From Protula sp. h YS-2021 (Eukaryota; Annelida; Polychaeta; Sabellida; Serpulidae): DNA of 64,000 nt. Shown in pieces: positions 52,597-63,448 of the stretch. A program made the translations under genes and the position numbers. The stretch spans positions 2,824,646 through 2,888,645 of the forward strand of contig OX457034.1 in the NCBI GenBank assembly GCA_949752745.1, given 5' to 3'. The first letter of the stretch is position 1, and every line of letters starts with the position of its first letter. The notes under the pieces are model-generated. The model had not been told where the DNA came from. It did no database searches and saw only the letters and a program-made list of their open reading frames with translations.

Positions 52597-52795
52597 TACC
52601 AGTAACCTAGGACCCTTCGCCACTTTTCAATAGTTTTCGTGTTTTAGAGGCGATCCGGATGTGCTTTTGTATGTAGCAAATACATGATTTTACACAAGTT
52701 TTCTGTTATGCACGAAGCGAAATGTCATGATTTACGAAAATGCCAGGCCGATGTATTTTTTTCGGGCAGGATTTACGAGCTGTAGCTCGCCATTG
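52597..52795 (+). repeat. Dispersed repeat, inverted relative of 8,021-8,233
   Basis: Runs from TACCAGTAACCTAGGACC to GTAGCTCGCCATTG. Confidence 0.85.
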
Positions 52796-53838
52796 TTTTT
52801 GGTATATTGAATGATGTATGCTCGTCTAAAATGCACCTTGTAAACCTGATAAAAATTTGGCAATCTATTTTTTCAATGCAACTTCCCCTCCGCCCTTCCG
52901 GTCCCACTCTGTATAGAGGTGCATTTCTAGATATAAATTGGATGTCTGTTTGTGTATCTCGGTATCCCAGCCTCGAAATAGGTTCAGAAATATTAAAAGC
53001 CAAAAGGAAGCAAAAGATGTCTTTCTGAACGGTGCACGCGATAATTTTCTGTAGATTTCCTGTTTGAAATATTAGCTTTCGAAGCTCCCTTGTCTTACTC
53101 TCCCCGGCTCTACTATTTTATTTAAATTCAATTGGTGTGGTCGAGGTTAAAAAAACGAATTGTGTAGAATATTTAGCTGTAAAATATTTTTGGTGTTTTA
53201 AAGTCTTAACAAAATGGTTCAGTGATATCTTTAAAAGTAAAAAATGTCTGAATGATCGGTATTTGTTAAAAATGTCGGTCTCCTGCTGAAAAAATGTATT
53301 TTTTAACTCTTTAAGCCCCCCTCCTTTGCGATCCCTGCCTTTGACTACAAGTGATTGCTGTTAAAAGAACTGCCTGTTATTGTTTTTGGCCACACCAACT
53401 CCAGTCAGTAAATTATTGAAATGACCTGTTTTTGCCGAGTTTGGTTGAGTAGATAATGAGTTTATTTGTGTTTAAACTGTAAGCATGTTTGGCCCTTGTT
53501 GACACGTCTTTGTGTATTTAATGGCCCCTCTGACCTGTCTCTAATCCCCAATGCCCTGGGTGCTGCTATTAAGTGACAGGAGTTCCCCACCGTGATGAAA
53601 GTTCCTAGGGGCATTCTAGCACGAATGCGGCGTGTTCTGGGAGTTCCTGCCGTGACAGGAGTTCCCGCTCAGAGAGTGGTGACAATATTTAAAGAACACT
53701 ATTTGTTGTTATGCAAAGAAGTTATGCTTGCATTTATGGAAATATTAATCCGATGTCAGGGTTGAGTCTGAGGGGTGGGGAGAATGTGGCATGCCTAATT
53801 GCCAGAGATTATGTCATCGGTGCCAGCGCAGACCACAT
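52796..53838. other. No gene recognised; short repeats of GGAGTTCC
   Basis: GTGACAGGAGTTCC and related words recur near 53,575-53,670. Other small frames lack recognisable motifs. Confidence 0.4.
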
Positions 53839-53842
53839 TTTT

Positions 53843-55430
53843 ATCCGCCGGGGGGCGGGTATAGTTTTCACTGTCTGTCCCTCTGTCTGTGCACTTTCAG
53901 TCTCACACGCCTAGAGCATTTATTAGTGCATAGATTCGTCTCAAATTTTATCCAGAGGTGCTTCCAATTCTTGTGGAGTATAGTGATCAGAAATTATGGA
54001 AGTACGACAGAAAATAACAAAATGGTAAATTGTTAAAAAATACTTTCAAATTTTGCCCAAACCCGGCGGATTCATGCTTTTCGAGCATCTAGTTAGGGTT
54101 GTGTATATAATTAATTTGCAATTTGTTGCATACGCTTTAGAAACAAGGCGAGTGGAATGGCAACAACAATTATCATAACACATTCTTTGCCATTGGCTTC
54201 AGCATACGCCATCGGTAATATGCTGTGTCATCAAATAAAAATGTTAGTCTATAACAGCAGGAAAAAGTCAGGGAACAAATTTTTGGTCAGAAAAAGTCAG
54301 GAAAATCTGTTCTGAGTCAGGAAAAGTCAGGGAAAAAATCTGAAAAGTCTGGACACTCATGTTATATTTTATTTTATTCATTTTTTCAAGTATTAGTCAG
54401 AGGTGGATTGTTTCATCCTCCCAATGATGATTTTTTTTTCAAATCAAACACATTGCTTTTCTACACCACACTTTCTAGACATCTGCATTGATTCTGTAGC
54501 TTTATACTAGCACGAAAAATGTATCATGTGGTAATGCCTTAGATAACTGAAGCACTAGGGCTGAGTTTGCGTGTTGTCCGCAGCTTGATAGTAAGGGGCA
54601 CATAGAATCTAAAGCCTTGTTATCCCCCGTGGAACGGAGGGATATAGTTTTGAACTTTTCGGTCTGTCCGTCTGTCTGTCCGTCTGTCACGCTTTAGTCT
54701 CACGCTCCTACAGGCCACATTAATACATGAATTCTTTTCATATATTGTACACAACTTTTCTGAACACTTCCGCAGTGCAGTGACCAGAAATTATGGAAGT
54801 ACGACAGAAATTAACAAAATGTTAAATTGTTAAAAAATACTTTCAAATTTTGCCCAAACCCCGGCGGATTCATGCTTCTCGAGCATCTAGTTAGGGTTGT
54901 GTATATAATTAAATTGCAATTTGCTGCATACGCTTTAGAAACGGTGCGAGTAGAATAGCAACAACAATTATCATAACATATTCGTTGCCATTGGCTTCAG
55001 CATACGCCATCGGTAATATGCTGTGTCATCAAATAAAAATGTTAGTCTATAACAGCAGGAAAAAGTCAGGGAACATATTTTTAGTCAGAAAAAGTCAGGA
55101 AAATCTGTTCTGAGTCAGGAAAAGTCAGAAAAAAATCTGAAAAGTCAGGAAAAGTCAGGACACTCATGTTATATTTTATTTTCTTTATTTTTTTAAAGTA
55201 ATAGTCAGAGGTGGATTGTTTCATCCTCCCAATGATGATTTTTTTTTTCAAACCAAACTCATTGCTTTTCTACACCACACTTTCTAGACATCTGCATTGA
55301 TTCTGTAGCTTTATACCAGCACGAAAAACGTATCATGCGGTAATGCCTTAGATAACCGAAGCACTAGGGCTGAGTTTGCGTGTTGTCCGCAGCTTGATAG
55401 TAAGGGGCACATAGAATCTAAAGCCTTGTT
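53843..55430 (+). repeat. Tandem duplication of about 800 bp (two copies), hairpin-headed
   Basis: Copy 1 starts at the head 53,843 and copy 2 at the head 54,622; the word AATTATGGAAGTACG occurs at 53,991 and 54,788. Both copies contain ATTCATGCTT-TCGAGCATC, runs of AAAAGTCAGGGAA-like words, and end at a new head (ATCCCCCGTGGAACG). Confidence 0.9.
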
Positions 55431-56016
55431 ATCCCCCGTGGAACGGAGGGATATAGTTTTGAACTTTTTGGTCTGTCCGTCTGGACCCTTCTGCAGTGCA
55501 GTGACCAAGAATTTTCCGGATCCGGCAAAAATCGACAAATTGGCGGACTTTTAAAATTGGCACTGGACTTAGCGTATATACGGCAGTCTCACGCGTCTAC
55601 AGGCCACATAAATAGACAGATTCGTTTCAAATTTTGTACACAACTTTTCTGGACCCTTGCGCAGTGCAGTAATAAAAAAATTTTCGGATGGAAAAAAATT
55701 TACAAAATGGCGAACTCTTGAAAATCGGCACTGGACTTAGGGTATATTAATAGACAGATTCGTTTCAAATTTTGTACACATCTTCTCTGGAACCTTCCGC
55801 AGTGTAGTGATCAAGAATTGTCCGGACTTGACAAAATGACGGACTTTTGAAAACTGGCACTGGACTTAGCGTATGTACGGCAGTCTCACACGCCTACTGG
55901 TTAATGGAGTGATTTGTCTAATTGTTAGACACTACGTCTACCTATCCTTCCACTTTTAGATTTTGCGTAGTCAACACGCAACAGCCTTACACAAACCATA
56001 TCCCCCACGGGGGATA
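55431..56016 (+). repeat. Third hairpin-headed copy with shorter body units
   Basis: Head at 55,431-55,451, then about three units of 130-195 bp sharing GGCACTGGACTTAG, GACAGATTCGTTTCAAATTT and GCAGTGCAGT. It closes with a reversed head TATCCCCCACGGGGGATA (55,999-56,016). Confidence 0.8.
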
Positions 56017-56485
56017 GACGTACTCCTCGAGACGCAGTCAAGTTGAGAAATAGCGATATTTTATCCAAGCACAGATATATCATTTAATTATTTATGTACA
56101 TCTTCTGTGTCTCTTCTTTTGCTAAGAGGATCCCTGTGGAAGAGTAGTCCAATGTTTGTGATTTTAAGCAATAAGCTGAGGGAGAAGACCATCTGATGGA
56201 ATAGCATCTGTAAACTTGCTGTTTTATCACATGTTGACTATTTCTCTACATGCTGGGGAAATGTAGAGAAAGGTTTATTGCTGCTGAACGTTTATCTTTT
56301 TGGACGAGTGTTTGTATCATTGTCGAAGATATTCGTTAAGTAGCAAGATACATATTTTTCAGACTGAAGCAGAAAAGAGGTTGAAGTTAATTTGTGAACT
56401 GAAAAATATTGAAATGTTAAGCCAAGAAACGAATTTTTCGAGAGGATTTTGAAAAGACAGTAAATGTGAATCATGTTTTGCCGAA
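56017..56485. other. No gene recognised
   Basis: Contains a possible foldback GTAGAGAAA / TTTCTCTAC near 56,240-56,275. Nothing else was seen. Confidence 0.35.
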
Positions 56486-56488
56486 GTA

Positions 56489-56764
56489 ATGGGTGACAGG
56501 GAAAAGACGCATTGTAAACTTTACCATGTTTCCTTTCGTCTCGGCAGTATGGGAAAGGAACCAGTGACGAAACATTATAAAGGGATAAAACATGTAAATT
56601 CAGAGCATGCACGCCAGAATTTGAATATCTTCAGCCCTAAAACCGCTGTGTCACAGTCAACAGATAATACAAGTAAAGAAAAAGTTTCTGAAGAATCCAG
56701 CCCATCCACTTCTAGACAAGTACAATCTACCACAGATACCTCAGTCAGTATTTGGTTAAATTAA
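56489..56764 (+). CDS. Unassigned ORF with zinc-finger-like N-terminus
   Basis: MGDREKTHCKLYHVSF, then EPVTKHYKGIKHVNSEHARQ and a Ser/Thr-rich tail. The single Cys and the THYKGxKH-like stretch are reminiscent of the BED-like fingers in some transposase-derived proteins, but the CxxC pair is missing. No splice sites or partner domain were seen. Low support. Confidence 0.35.
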   Translation: MGDREKTHCKLYHVSFRLGSMGKEPVTKHYKGIKHVNSEHARQNLNIFSPKTAVSQSTDNTSKEKVSEESSPSTSRQVQSTTDTSVSIWLN

Positions 56765-56798
56765 GATTGTGAACATTACTCACATGCTATATGTATAG

Positions 56799-57086
56799 AT
56801 GTTATTAGTTACTAGTTTGTTTTTACTTTATATTGCATTAATATTGTATATTTTGTTGTATCAAGATTCGCTTGAAAACTGCAACACAATATTACAATCA
56901 CTTGTTAATGATTGTTTACCTGATGCTTTAAGGGAACTTTCTTTTTCGTTTTGCACCTATTCTGTTTCCAGGGGAGCTGAAATGATGAAAGAAAACACTT
57001 CAAAACAAAATTGTGTTCCGTATGAAAGGGTCGGGTATCTTCCTTTTTACCTTATTAGTCTTATTCAAAGAGGTATTTGTGACTAA
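56799..57086 (+). CDS. Unassigned ORF with hydrophobic N-terminus
   Basis: The first 22 residues (LLVTSLFLLYIALILYILLY) are strongly hydrophobic. The remainder has no known motif. It could be a short membrane protein, an exon, or chance. Confidence 0.25.
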   Translation: MLLVTSLFLLYIALILYILLYQDSLENCNTILQSLVNDCLPDALRELSFSFCTYSVSRGAEMMKENTSKQNCVPYERVGYLPFYLISLIQRGICD

Positions 57087-57530
57087 ATGTGATCGAAACT
57101 TTTGATTTGTTTTGGATTCCTATATGTAATTCATTTTCGTTCAGTACAATCGTTGTAATGTTTTTTTTCCACAAGTATTCAAGGTTGAGCCTAAGTTGGC
57201 TGGGAACATAAGTCGGCGAACTTGCCAATAAATTTTGCTGTTATGTTTCTTATACCCAACACTATGCGTAGCCTAATGGTTGACCTATGATTTGCTTGTG
57301 ATTATATTCTGAAGTTGGGTATCTTCTTGATAAAAATAACCTAGACTACCCAGCACACTTAGGTTCGCCCTTGTTGGTATGAATCGTATTTTAGCTTAAG
57401 AATGATTCAAACAGAGTTAAACAAAAAAGAAAAAAAATGCCAATAGCAAATAATAAATAATAATGGGCCCTAGAACCATGAAACTTGGGAGTTACGAAGA
57501 GCTTGATCTGAACGTGTGCATGTCACTTTT
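57087..57530. other. No gene recognised
   Basis: AT-rich; two weakly similar CCTAAGTTGGCTGGGAAC / CTTAGGTTCGCCC words lie near 57,190 and 57,360. Confidence 0.35.
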
Positions 57531-57531
57531 T

Positions 57532-58310
57532 AACCCAGCCGACTTTGTCGGGCTGGGTTAGTCGTATCACTATAGGGGGCTTGAATGTATGTGCGTATGT
57601 TAAACTTTTCCTTTAAAATGCTACCCCTCCTAGATTTTTGCTCCAATCATTTTGATATTACGCAAAAATGTTTCCCCAGATGGACCCCACCTGGCTTTTA
57701 CTTCTTTTGACGATTGACGAAAACTGACAAAAAGGCAGCACTTTTGTGCCCGTTTGGACCCATATTTAAAATGCTGCTCCTACAGTTTTACTCCAATCGC
57801 TTAGATGTTATGCAGGGATGTTCCCCAGGAATTCGCGTACCGGGCTATTATTTTTTCGAGGTTCGCCAAAAACTGCCGAAATGGCGGAACTTTGAAGCTT
57901 GGCAAAAACTGGAATAAAAGGTAGTAAATAACTGGATTGTCAAGCCATTTATTTCTCTCAGTCTTTCTCAAATAGCTATAAAATGTTGATCGAAAGTTTC
58001 TTAGGTGCTTCTCTACCTGGACTTTGCTTTTTTCGAAAATGGAAAAAAAATGCCGAAATGGTGACATTTTGTAAAATTGTGGAAATGTCGGTAAATACGT
58101 GAATCGTCAAAACTCAACCTCTTCAACATCCCTTTTCGGGTAGCTTCCACCCGGAAAAACTCGTTTTTGTGCATAAAAATCATGAAAAAGTTACGTTCAG
58201 AAACAAAGTTCTTCATTATTTGGCCTAGCGGTATTCGTTTCAGAGTTTTTCTCTCTTTTCTTGTTTGGTAACTCGGCTGGGTCATGTCCTTGGGCATGCT
58301 TGTTTTTAAA
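57532..58310 (+). repeat. Hairpin-headed repeat, CCCAGCCGAC family
   Basis: Head AACCCAGCCGAC/GTCGGGCTGGGTT with a 3-base loop (57,532-57,559), then TAGTCGTATCACTATAG. Body units of about 180 bp share ATGCTACTCCTCCTACAG, TTTTGCTCCAATC and GCAGGGATGTTCCCC. Confidence 0.88.
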
Positions 58311-58560
58311 ATGCATCTGCTCTTTCAGTTTGGTTGGATATCTTAATATTACACCACTTGCGCAACTGTCTCCATTTAAAAAGTAAAATTTGGTTTGGTT
58401 TGGTTTTCTCGAGAAAAAATTGACTGTTTAGCTCAAGGTTTCAGGAGTTGAATCCTCCCTCATTCCCAAAAAGTTGGATCCGCACCTGGCTCTCCTTGCG
58501 TTGGGCTCGACTGGTTGCAATCGCCCTGAAAATTCTTGTTTTTTTTTTTGTTTCTCAGCT

Positions 58561-59333
58561 TTGAAGAAGAGAAAAGTCATGTCAAGCGCTGAAAGTATTA
58601 GTTGTATGGATATTGAGGAGATGGAGGAGGGGGAGCTGTTAAAAAGCCCAGAAAGAGATATTAATTTGGTTTATGAAGAAGAGAAAGTATTGAAAAGTGG
58701 AAAAGGATCCCCTACATCGAAGCATGCCCTAAAAAAACTTAGAGAAGAACGACGAAGAGAAAGGAGACGGAAGTACCACAAGGCGATGAAAGGAAAAGGT
58801 GCAAGGAAGGAGGAGGAGGGAAATTGTGTAGCTCTGACAGATAAAGATGTTCAATCGGGCGAGGAAAAATAGCCTATAGATATAAATGTTCAAGCGGGCA
58901 ATCAAGAAGCGCTCATTGATAAAGATGTGGAAGCTTTCCGTGAAGAATCGCCCAAAGATGAAGGTGAATCATCAAAAGATGGCGGTGAAGCGGTCCGTGA
59001 AGAATCGCCCAAAGATGAAGATGAATCATCAAAAGATAAAGGTGAATCATCAAGCGAGGATAGGATGAGAAAAGCTAAGGAATTAGCATAATAAAATAAA
59101 AAAGCGCTGGGCTTCTCCAGACTCTTCAGAACTTGGAGTGCAGTCGTACAACAGACATAGGGGGAACCTTTGCCTTGATGGAAAAGGCATGTAAAGAGTA
59201 CGAGAAAATGCAACAAGACCCCCATTGGAAGAAATCTGCTTTCGTTGGAATGGAGATGGGATTGCAGGCGTCGCGAAAGAAGCGCAGACAGAGAGTACAC
59301 TCGCGAGAAGAACGAAAGAAGAGAGATGTGTGA
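58561..59333 (+). pseudogene. Arg/Lys-rich and acidic-repeat protein, unknown, with in-frame stops
   Basis: After a poly-T tract and TTTCTCAG the frame reads KRKVMSSAESISCMDIEEME and REERRRERRRKYHKAMKGKG, then meets a TAG at 58,870-58,872. The same frame continues with an acidic repeat, REESPKDEGESSKDGGE and REESPKDEDESSKDKGE, to stops near 59,090. A last piece in another frame reads FALMEKACKEYEKMQQDPHW, SAFVGMEMGLQASRKK and ends at 59,333. Part is paralogous to 47,310-47,473. Probably a nuclear disordered protein. Breaks or missed introns make the model uncertain. Confidence 0.5.
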
Positions 59334-59339
59334 AACGAT

Positions 59340-59880
59340 ACTTTGAGTTAATAACTTGAGTTAATTACTTCAGTGTCTTTTAAGATATACCATCTATCAA
59401 TCTATGTCGGTCTATCTATGTTGGCATATTCTGAGTATGGTCTCCCAAAGTCGTATTTTAGGGTTATATACGAGCAAAAATAACCGATGAACATTTGGTC
59501 CCCCTGTTTACTTAATTTCATATGAGGTCTCTCTTAGTGTTATCTTTTTATCTGTTCAACAAAATTTTTGTCATATTCTCTTTGTTTTATCACAATGGGT
59601 TCTTGAGGTCTGTTAGAAGCTTCATATCTTTATTGGATTGTTCTCTTTCAGCCAAGAAACGGAATACTGAAATTTGCCTTTCAGGGTTACGAGGCGGTGA
59701 ACTTTACCTTGTTGTTTCTACTCTTTCCATGCCATTCCCCTCTCTACACAAACTTAAAGATATGACGTTGTCGCTTTATTGGAAATAAGCCATGTCAATG
59801 TCGCTGCGGAGAATCACTTTTTCCTTCTCTTGCCTTTGCTTTAGGTGCCGTGTGTTCAGTTCTGTTTTTATCCGCTGTAC
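59340..59880. other. No gene recognised
   Basis: The frame 59,522-59,788 (hydrophobic N-terminus) has no supporting motif or splice sites. Confidence 0.35.
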
Positions 59881-59884
59881 CGAA

Positions 59885-60075
59885 ATGTCCGCTAATTACA
59901 AACTGTTAAAAAATGTCCGCTAACCCTGTTCCAAAATATCCGCTCGTTCCGTAATGTCCGCTAACCCAGTTCCAAAGTGTCCGCTCGTCCCGTATTGCCC
60001 GCTACTCCTGTTCCAAAGTGTCCGCTCGTCCTGGTTTGTCCGCTAACCCCGTTCCGTTCTTTCCGCTGGTAGTGT
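59885..60075 (+). repeat. 41-bp tandem repeat, TGTCCGCT core
   Basis: Four units of 41 bases (TGTCCGCTAACCC-GTTCC, then AAAGTGTCCGCTCGTCCCGTA) built from two similar halves of about 20 bases. The array directly precedes the hairpin-headed repeat at 60,096. Confidence 0.9.
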
Positions 60076-60095
60076 CCGCTAAATCTTCAATTTTT

Positions 60096-60474
60096 AGCCC
60101 AGCCGACTTTGTCGGGCTGGGTTAGTCGTATCACTACAGGGAGCTTGAATGTATGTGCGCATGTGCGTATGTGCGTATGTTAAACTTTCTCTTTAAAATG
60201 CTACTCCTCCCACAGGTTTGCTCCAATCGTCTTGATATTATGCAGGAATGTTCCCTGGGGGTCCCCAACCTGGCTATAATTTTTTAACGATTGACTAAAA
60301 ACTGACAAAACGGAGGCACTTTTTGTATCCTTTTAACCAATTTTAAAATGCTATATCTCCTACAGTTCTACACCAATCACTTAGATGTTGCGCAGAGATC
60401 TTCCCCAAGGGTACATCTACCAGGCTATTATTTTTCTTTGCGGTTCGCCTAAAACTGCCGAAATGGCTGAAATT
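60096..60474 (+). repeat. Hairpin-headed repeat, CCCAGCCGAC family, interrupted by Polinton E2
   Basis: Same head and body as 57,532-58,310. It breaks off at AACTGCCGAAATGGCTGAAA, where E2 begins. Confidence 0.88.
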
Positions 60475-60489
60475 AGGGGGACAGTGGTG

Positions 60490-60835
60490 GTTCTAAAACA
60501 GGAAGCGACGTCATAATGACGTCACGTGGTGTTTTAGAAGCCCCATGGGGTTTCTAAAACAGTGACGTCATAATGACGTCATATAAACGTGATATGGACG
60601 TGATATGGAGGTCATATGGATGTCATATGGACATGATATGAAAGAGATCATATGGACGTGATATGGACGTGATATGGAGGTCATATGGAAGTCATATAGA
60701 GGTCATATGGACGTGATATGGAGGTCTTATGGACGTCATATGGAGGTCATATGGAGGTCATATAGAGGTCATATGGACGTGATATGGAGGTCTTATGGAG
60801 GTCATATGGAGGTCATATGGAGGTCAACAAAAATC
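60490..60835. promoter_or_regulatory. E2 terminal palindrome and 10-bp-phased CRE-like array
   Basis: TTCTAAAACA ... TGACGTCA palindrome at 60,491-60,540, then about 27 units of about 10 bp (GGAGGTCATAT, GGACGTGATAT). The open frame 60,674-60,922 is a by-product of the array. Confidence 0.75.
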
Positions 60836-60904
60836 TTTTCGACTCAAGCCTGCATGCGACTAACAGGTACGGCTGTACCTGCTGTACCTGCTTTAGGTAC
60901 GGCT

Positions 60905-61000
60905 CAAGTGAGGACCCCCTAGAGATAGAAGCAGACTGAGTGCATAGAGTGTGACCAACCACCTCAAGTGAAGACCCCCGGGTACTCATGAGGACCCCCC
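60905..61000 (+). repeat. C-rich cassette repeat in E2
   Basis: CTCAAGTGAGGACCCCC, GAGATAGAAGCAGACTGAG and GTGCATAGAGTGTGACC, as at 13,800. Flanked by GTACCTGCTGTACCTGC words. Confidence 0.8.
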
Positions 61001-62520
61001 AGAAAAAGTGAGTAGCCAATGCCTCCTCAAGCCAGAGGGCTCTCTCCATCCCTTACGGTATATACAGACAACAACTCTTCTTTTTTTTGCTTTCTCGCTC
61101 CACGCACATACGACGACAGACTGGTAAAGGGTCAGTCGGACAAACGAACACCCGGACAAACGGACTACCCGGACAAACAGACAGTCGGACAAACGGACAG
61201 TCTTTCTTTTAAATTTTTTTATCTCTCTCCACACGCATCACACCACGACAGCCTGTCAAGCGAACAGTCTTTTTTTGCTTTCTCGATCTCCAAACACACA
61301 CCTTCACTAATGGCTTGCCGTAGCAGCAATCAATACCTCCTTAAGGCAAGCTATTTTTTACCCAGAGCTCTCTCTGCGCACACACACCACGTACGGCTCA
61401 TTTAGCGTTTTCCTTTCTCAAGCCAGCTTTCTCGCTCTCCAAACACATATAACACCCAGGGCAGAAGGGCAAACGAAACAATCTTTTTTTGCTTTCCCTC
61501 TCTCCAAACACACACTTTCACTAATGGCTTGCCGTAGCAGCAATTAAAAGTGAGCAATCAATGCCTCCTTAAGGCAAGCTATTTTTAACCTAGGGAGCTC
61601 TGTCTCCCCATCTCATCACGGTATATACAGGCAACAACAACTCTGTTTTTAGCTTTGTCGCTCTCCAAACGCACGTAACACCAACCGGATAAAAGGGCAC
61701 CCGGATAAAAGGGCACCCGGATAAAAATGCAGTCTTTTTTAATTTTTTTAATCTCTCTCTCCATCACACCACGGCAGCCGGGCAAACGTACAGCCTTTTT
61801 TTTTTGCTTTCTCGCTCTCCAAACCCACACCTTCACTAATTTATTTCATTTTTCCTCTCTCTCTCTCTACACACACACATATAGCAATAGCCACGACAGA
61901 TTAAGCGTTTTATTTTATAAGTCATGGTATTTTTTTAACCCAGACAGTGGCTTTTTTTAACTCTCTCTCTCTCCTCACACACACATATACCATCACCAAT
62001 GACAGATTAAGCGTTTTATTTCTCAAGCCAGGGTATTTTTAAACCCAGAGGGCAACTCTTTTTGCTTTTTCAGACGGGCAGACGGACAGATTTAGCGTTT
62101 CATTTCTCAAGCCAAGGTAGTTTTACAACCCAGACGGCAACTTTTTTTAACTCTCTTCACACACACATAACACCACAGCAGACAGGCAGTGGTTTATTTC
62201 ATAAGCTAGTGTATTTTTAACCCAGACGGCAATTTGTTTTGCTTTTTCAGACGGGCAGACGAACAATCATTTCTTTATTTTTTATCTCTCTCTCCACACA
62301 TATACCATCACCAGTGACAGATTAAGCGTTTCATTTCTCAAGCCAGGGTATTTTTTAACCAAGACGGCAACTTTTTTTAACTCTCTCCCCACATACATAA
62401 CACAGCAGACGGGCAGACAGACAGATTTAGCGTTTCATTTCTCAAGCCAGGGTATTTTTAACTCAGACGGCAATTTGTTTTGCTTTTTCAGACGGGCAGA
62501 CGGACAGATGGGGGTATAAA

Positions 62521-62868
62521 TCAATGATTTATAGAACTCACAATACTGTACGTTATCGGCCGTATCCAAAGCTGCACGATCTCCTGGAGTGTTGACTCTT
62601 TGCTGGAGCCGTCCTCCTGTTTCAAGTCAACCAGTTCCGTGGCGCGGTCATAATTGGAAGGCGACTGCATGAGGCTGAAGTCGGTCGTCGGGATCTCGGA
62701 AATACTGGCTACAGCGGCTGCTAGCTCATCCTCAGGAACTGGTCGCGGACTGCCCGGCCTTGTAACGGTGGCGCTGGGTATGCGCCTCCTCTCTGCAACT
62801 GGTGCCGCCGACACCTTCCGGACAGTAACATCAGCTTCCCTCGGACTCGCTTTCAGCGGAGTCGTCAT
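62521..62868 (-). CDS. E2 accessory-slot ORF, downstream part, unknown
   Basis: A 115-codon frame (MTTPLKASPREADVTVRK, then Pro/Ser-rich, acidic and LQEIVQLWIRPITYS). Its ATG overlaps the stop of the upstream frame (62,865-62,868). The N-terminal half looks disordered. It may be the second half of one gene split by a frame change. GC-rich against the host flank. No family recognised and no similarity to the E1 gene in the same slot. Confidence 0.45.
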   Translation of the reverse strand: MTTPLKASPREADVTVRKVSAAPVAERRRIPSATVTRPGSPRPVPEDELAAAVASISEIPTTDFSLMQSPSNYDRATELVDLKQEDGSSKESTLQEIVQLWIRPITYSIVSSINH

Positions 62869-63131
62869 CGTCGACTTTGGCAGGAGTCGCTTTGACAGGA
62901 GTCGCCGTCGTCATGGTCGCTGCTGTTGCTTTGGCAGGCGTCGGTCTGGCTGGCCTTGCTTCCTGGCAGGGCGACGGGTCTCTGAACCTGTCGGGTGATA
63001 GGTCCCTCAGACGCTTGTGGCTTTCCTCCGCCGCCCTGCCAAACCGGTTGTATTCCTGCCCTCTGAAAATCCTTCCACTTCTTGAAGAAGAACGTCTGGT
63101 ATTCTATGAATATCTCCTCCCAAAGATCCAC
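62865..63131 (-). CDS. E2 accessory-slot ORF, upstream part, unknown
   Basis: The frame includes DLWEEIFIEYQTFFFKKWKD and a Gly-rich stretch, then Ser/Asp/Gln repeats (DSCQSDSCQS). The first in-frame start is GTG at 63,131, so the true start may be upstream or removed by a frame change. The aromatic helix at the start could be a binding module. Function unknown. Confidence 0.4.
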   Translation of the reverse strand: MDLWEEIFIEYQTFFFKKWKDFQRAGIQPVWQGGGGKPQASEGPITRQVQRPVALPGSKASQTDACQSNSSDHDDGDSCQSDSCQSRR

Positions 63132-63229
63132 ATCCTTATCGGTGAGTTAGAATCTCTTCCGACGTTCCTCCGAAAAAAACTATTCTTTGTGTTGCATTTT
63201 TGTTTTTTTTATGTTGACTTCTCAACGGT

Positions 63230-63360
63230 CAAAAGCAGACTGACTCCATAGAGTGCGAGGCTGCTATTATAAAGGGACCCCCCTGTACCTGCTGTACCTG
63301 CTGTAGATACGACACCCCGTACCTGCTGTACCTGCTGTAGGTACGACCCCCCCCCCCCCT
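63230..63360 (+). repeat. C-rich cassette and GTACCTGCTGTACCTGC repeats
   Basis: Same cassette as at 13,900 in E1, with GTACCTGCTGTACCTGC units inserted and a C13-14 run at about 63,345. Confidence 0.75.
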
Positions 63361-63401
63361 GGTCAGCATAAAATGCGAGGATGGCCGCTAGTATGTAGGA
63401 G

Positions 63402-63409
63402 TATATAAA
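63402..63409 (+). promoter_or_regulatory. TATA box of the E2 Cys-rich gene
   Basis: TATATAAA 40 bases before ATG 63,449, within a block conserved in E1. Confidence 0.7.
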
Positions 63410-63448
63410 TGGGGGTTAAAGGCCACATTTCCCAAAACAAGCAGCAAG

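Larger units (their letters stand above)
60475..62525. repeat. E2 left terminal inverted repeat (about 2.05 kb)
   Basis: Reverse complement of 27,095-29,233 in content and order, ending with ATGGGGGTATAAATCAATG. Includes composite arrays with CTTTCTCGCTCTCC, GCTTGCCGTAGCAGCAAT and GACGGGCAGACGGACAG. Confidence 0.9.

Noticed and set aside
60674..60922. ORF with repeated VIWRSYRGHM words
   Set aside because: It is read-through of the 10-bp CRE-like array; the period is not a multiple of three by design and no start context is conserved.
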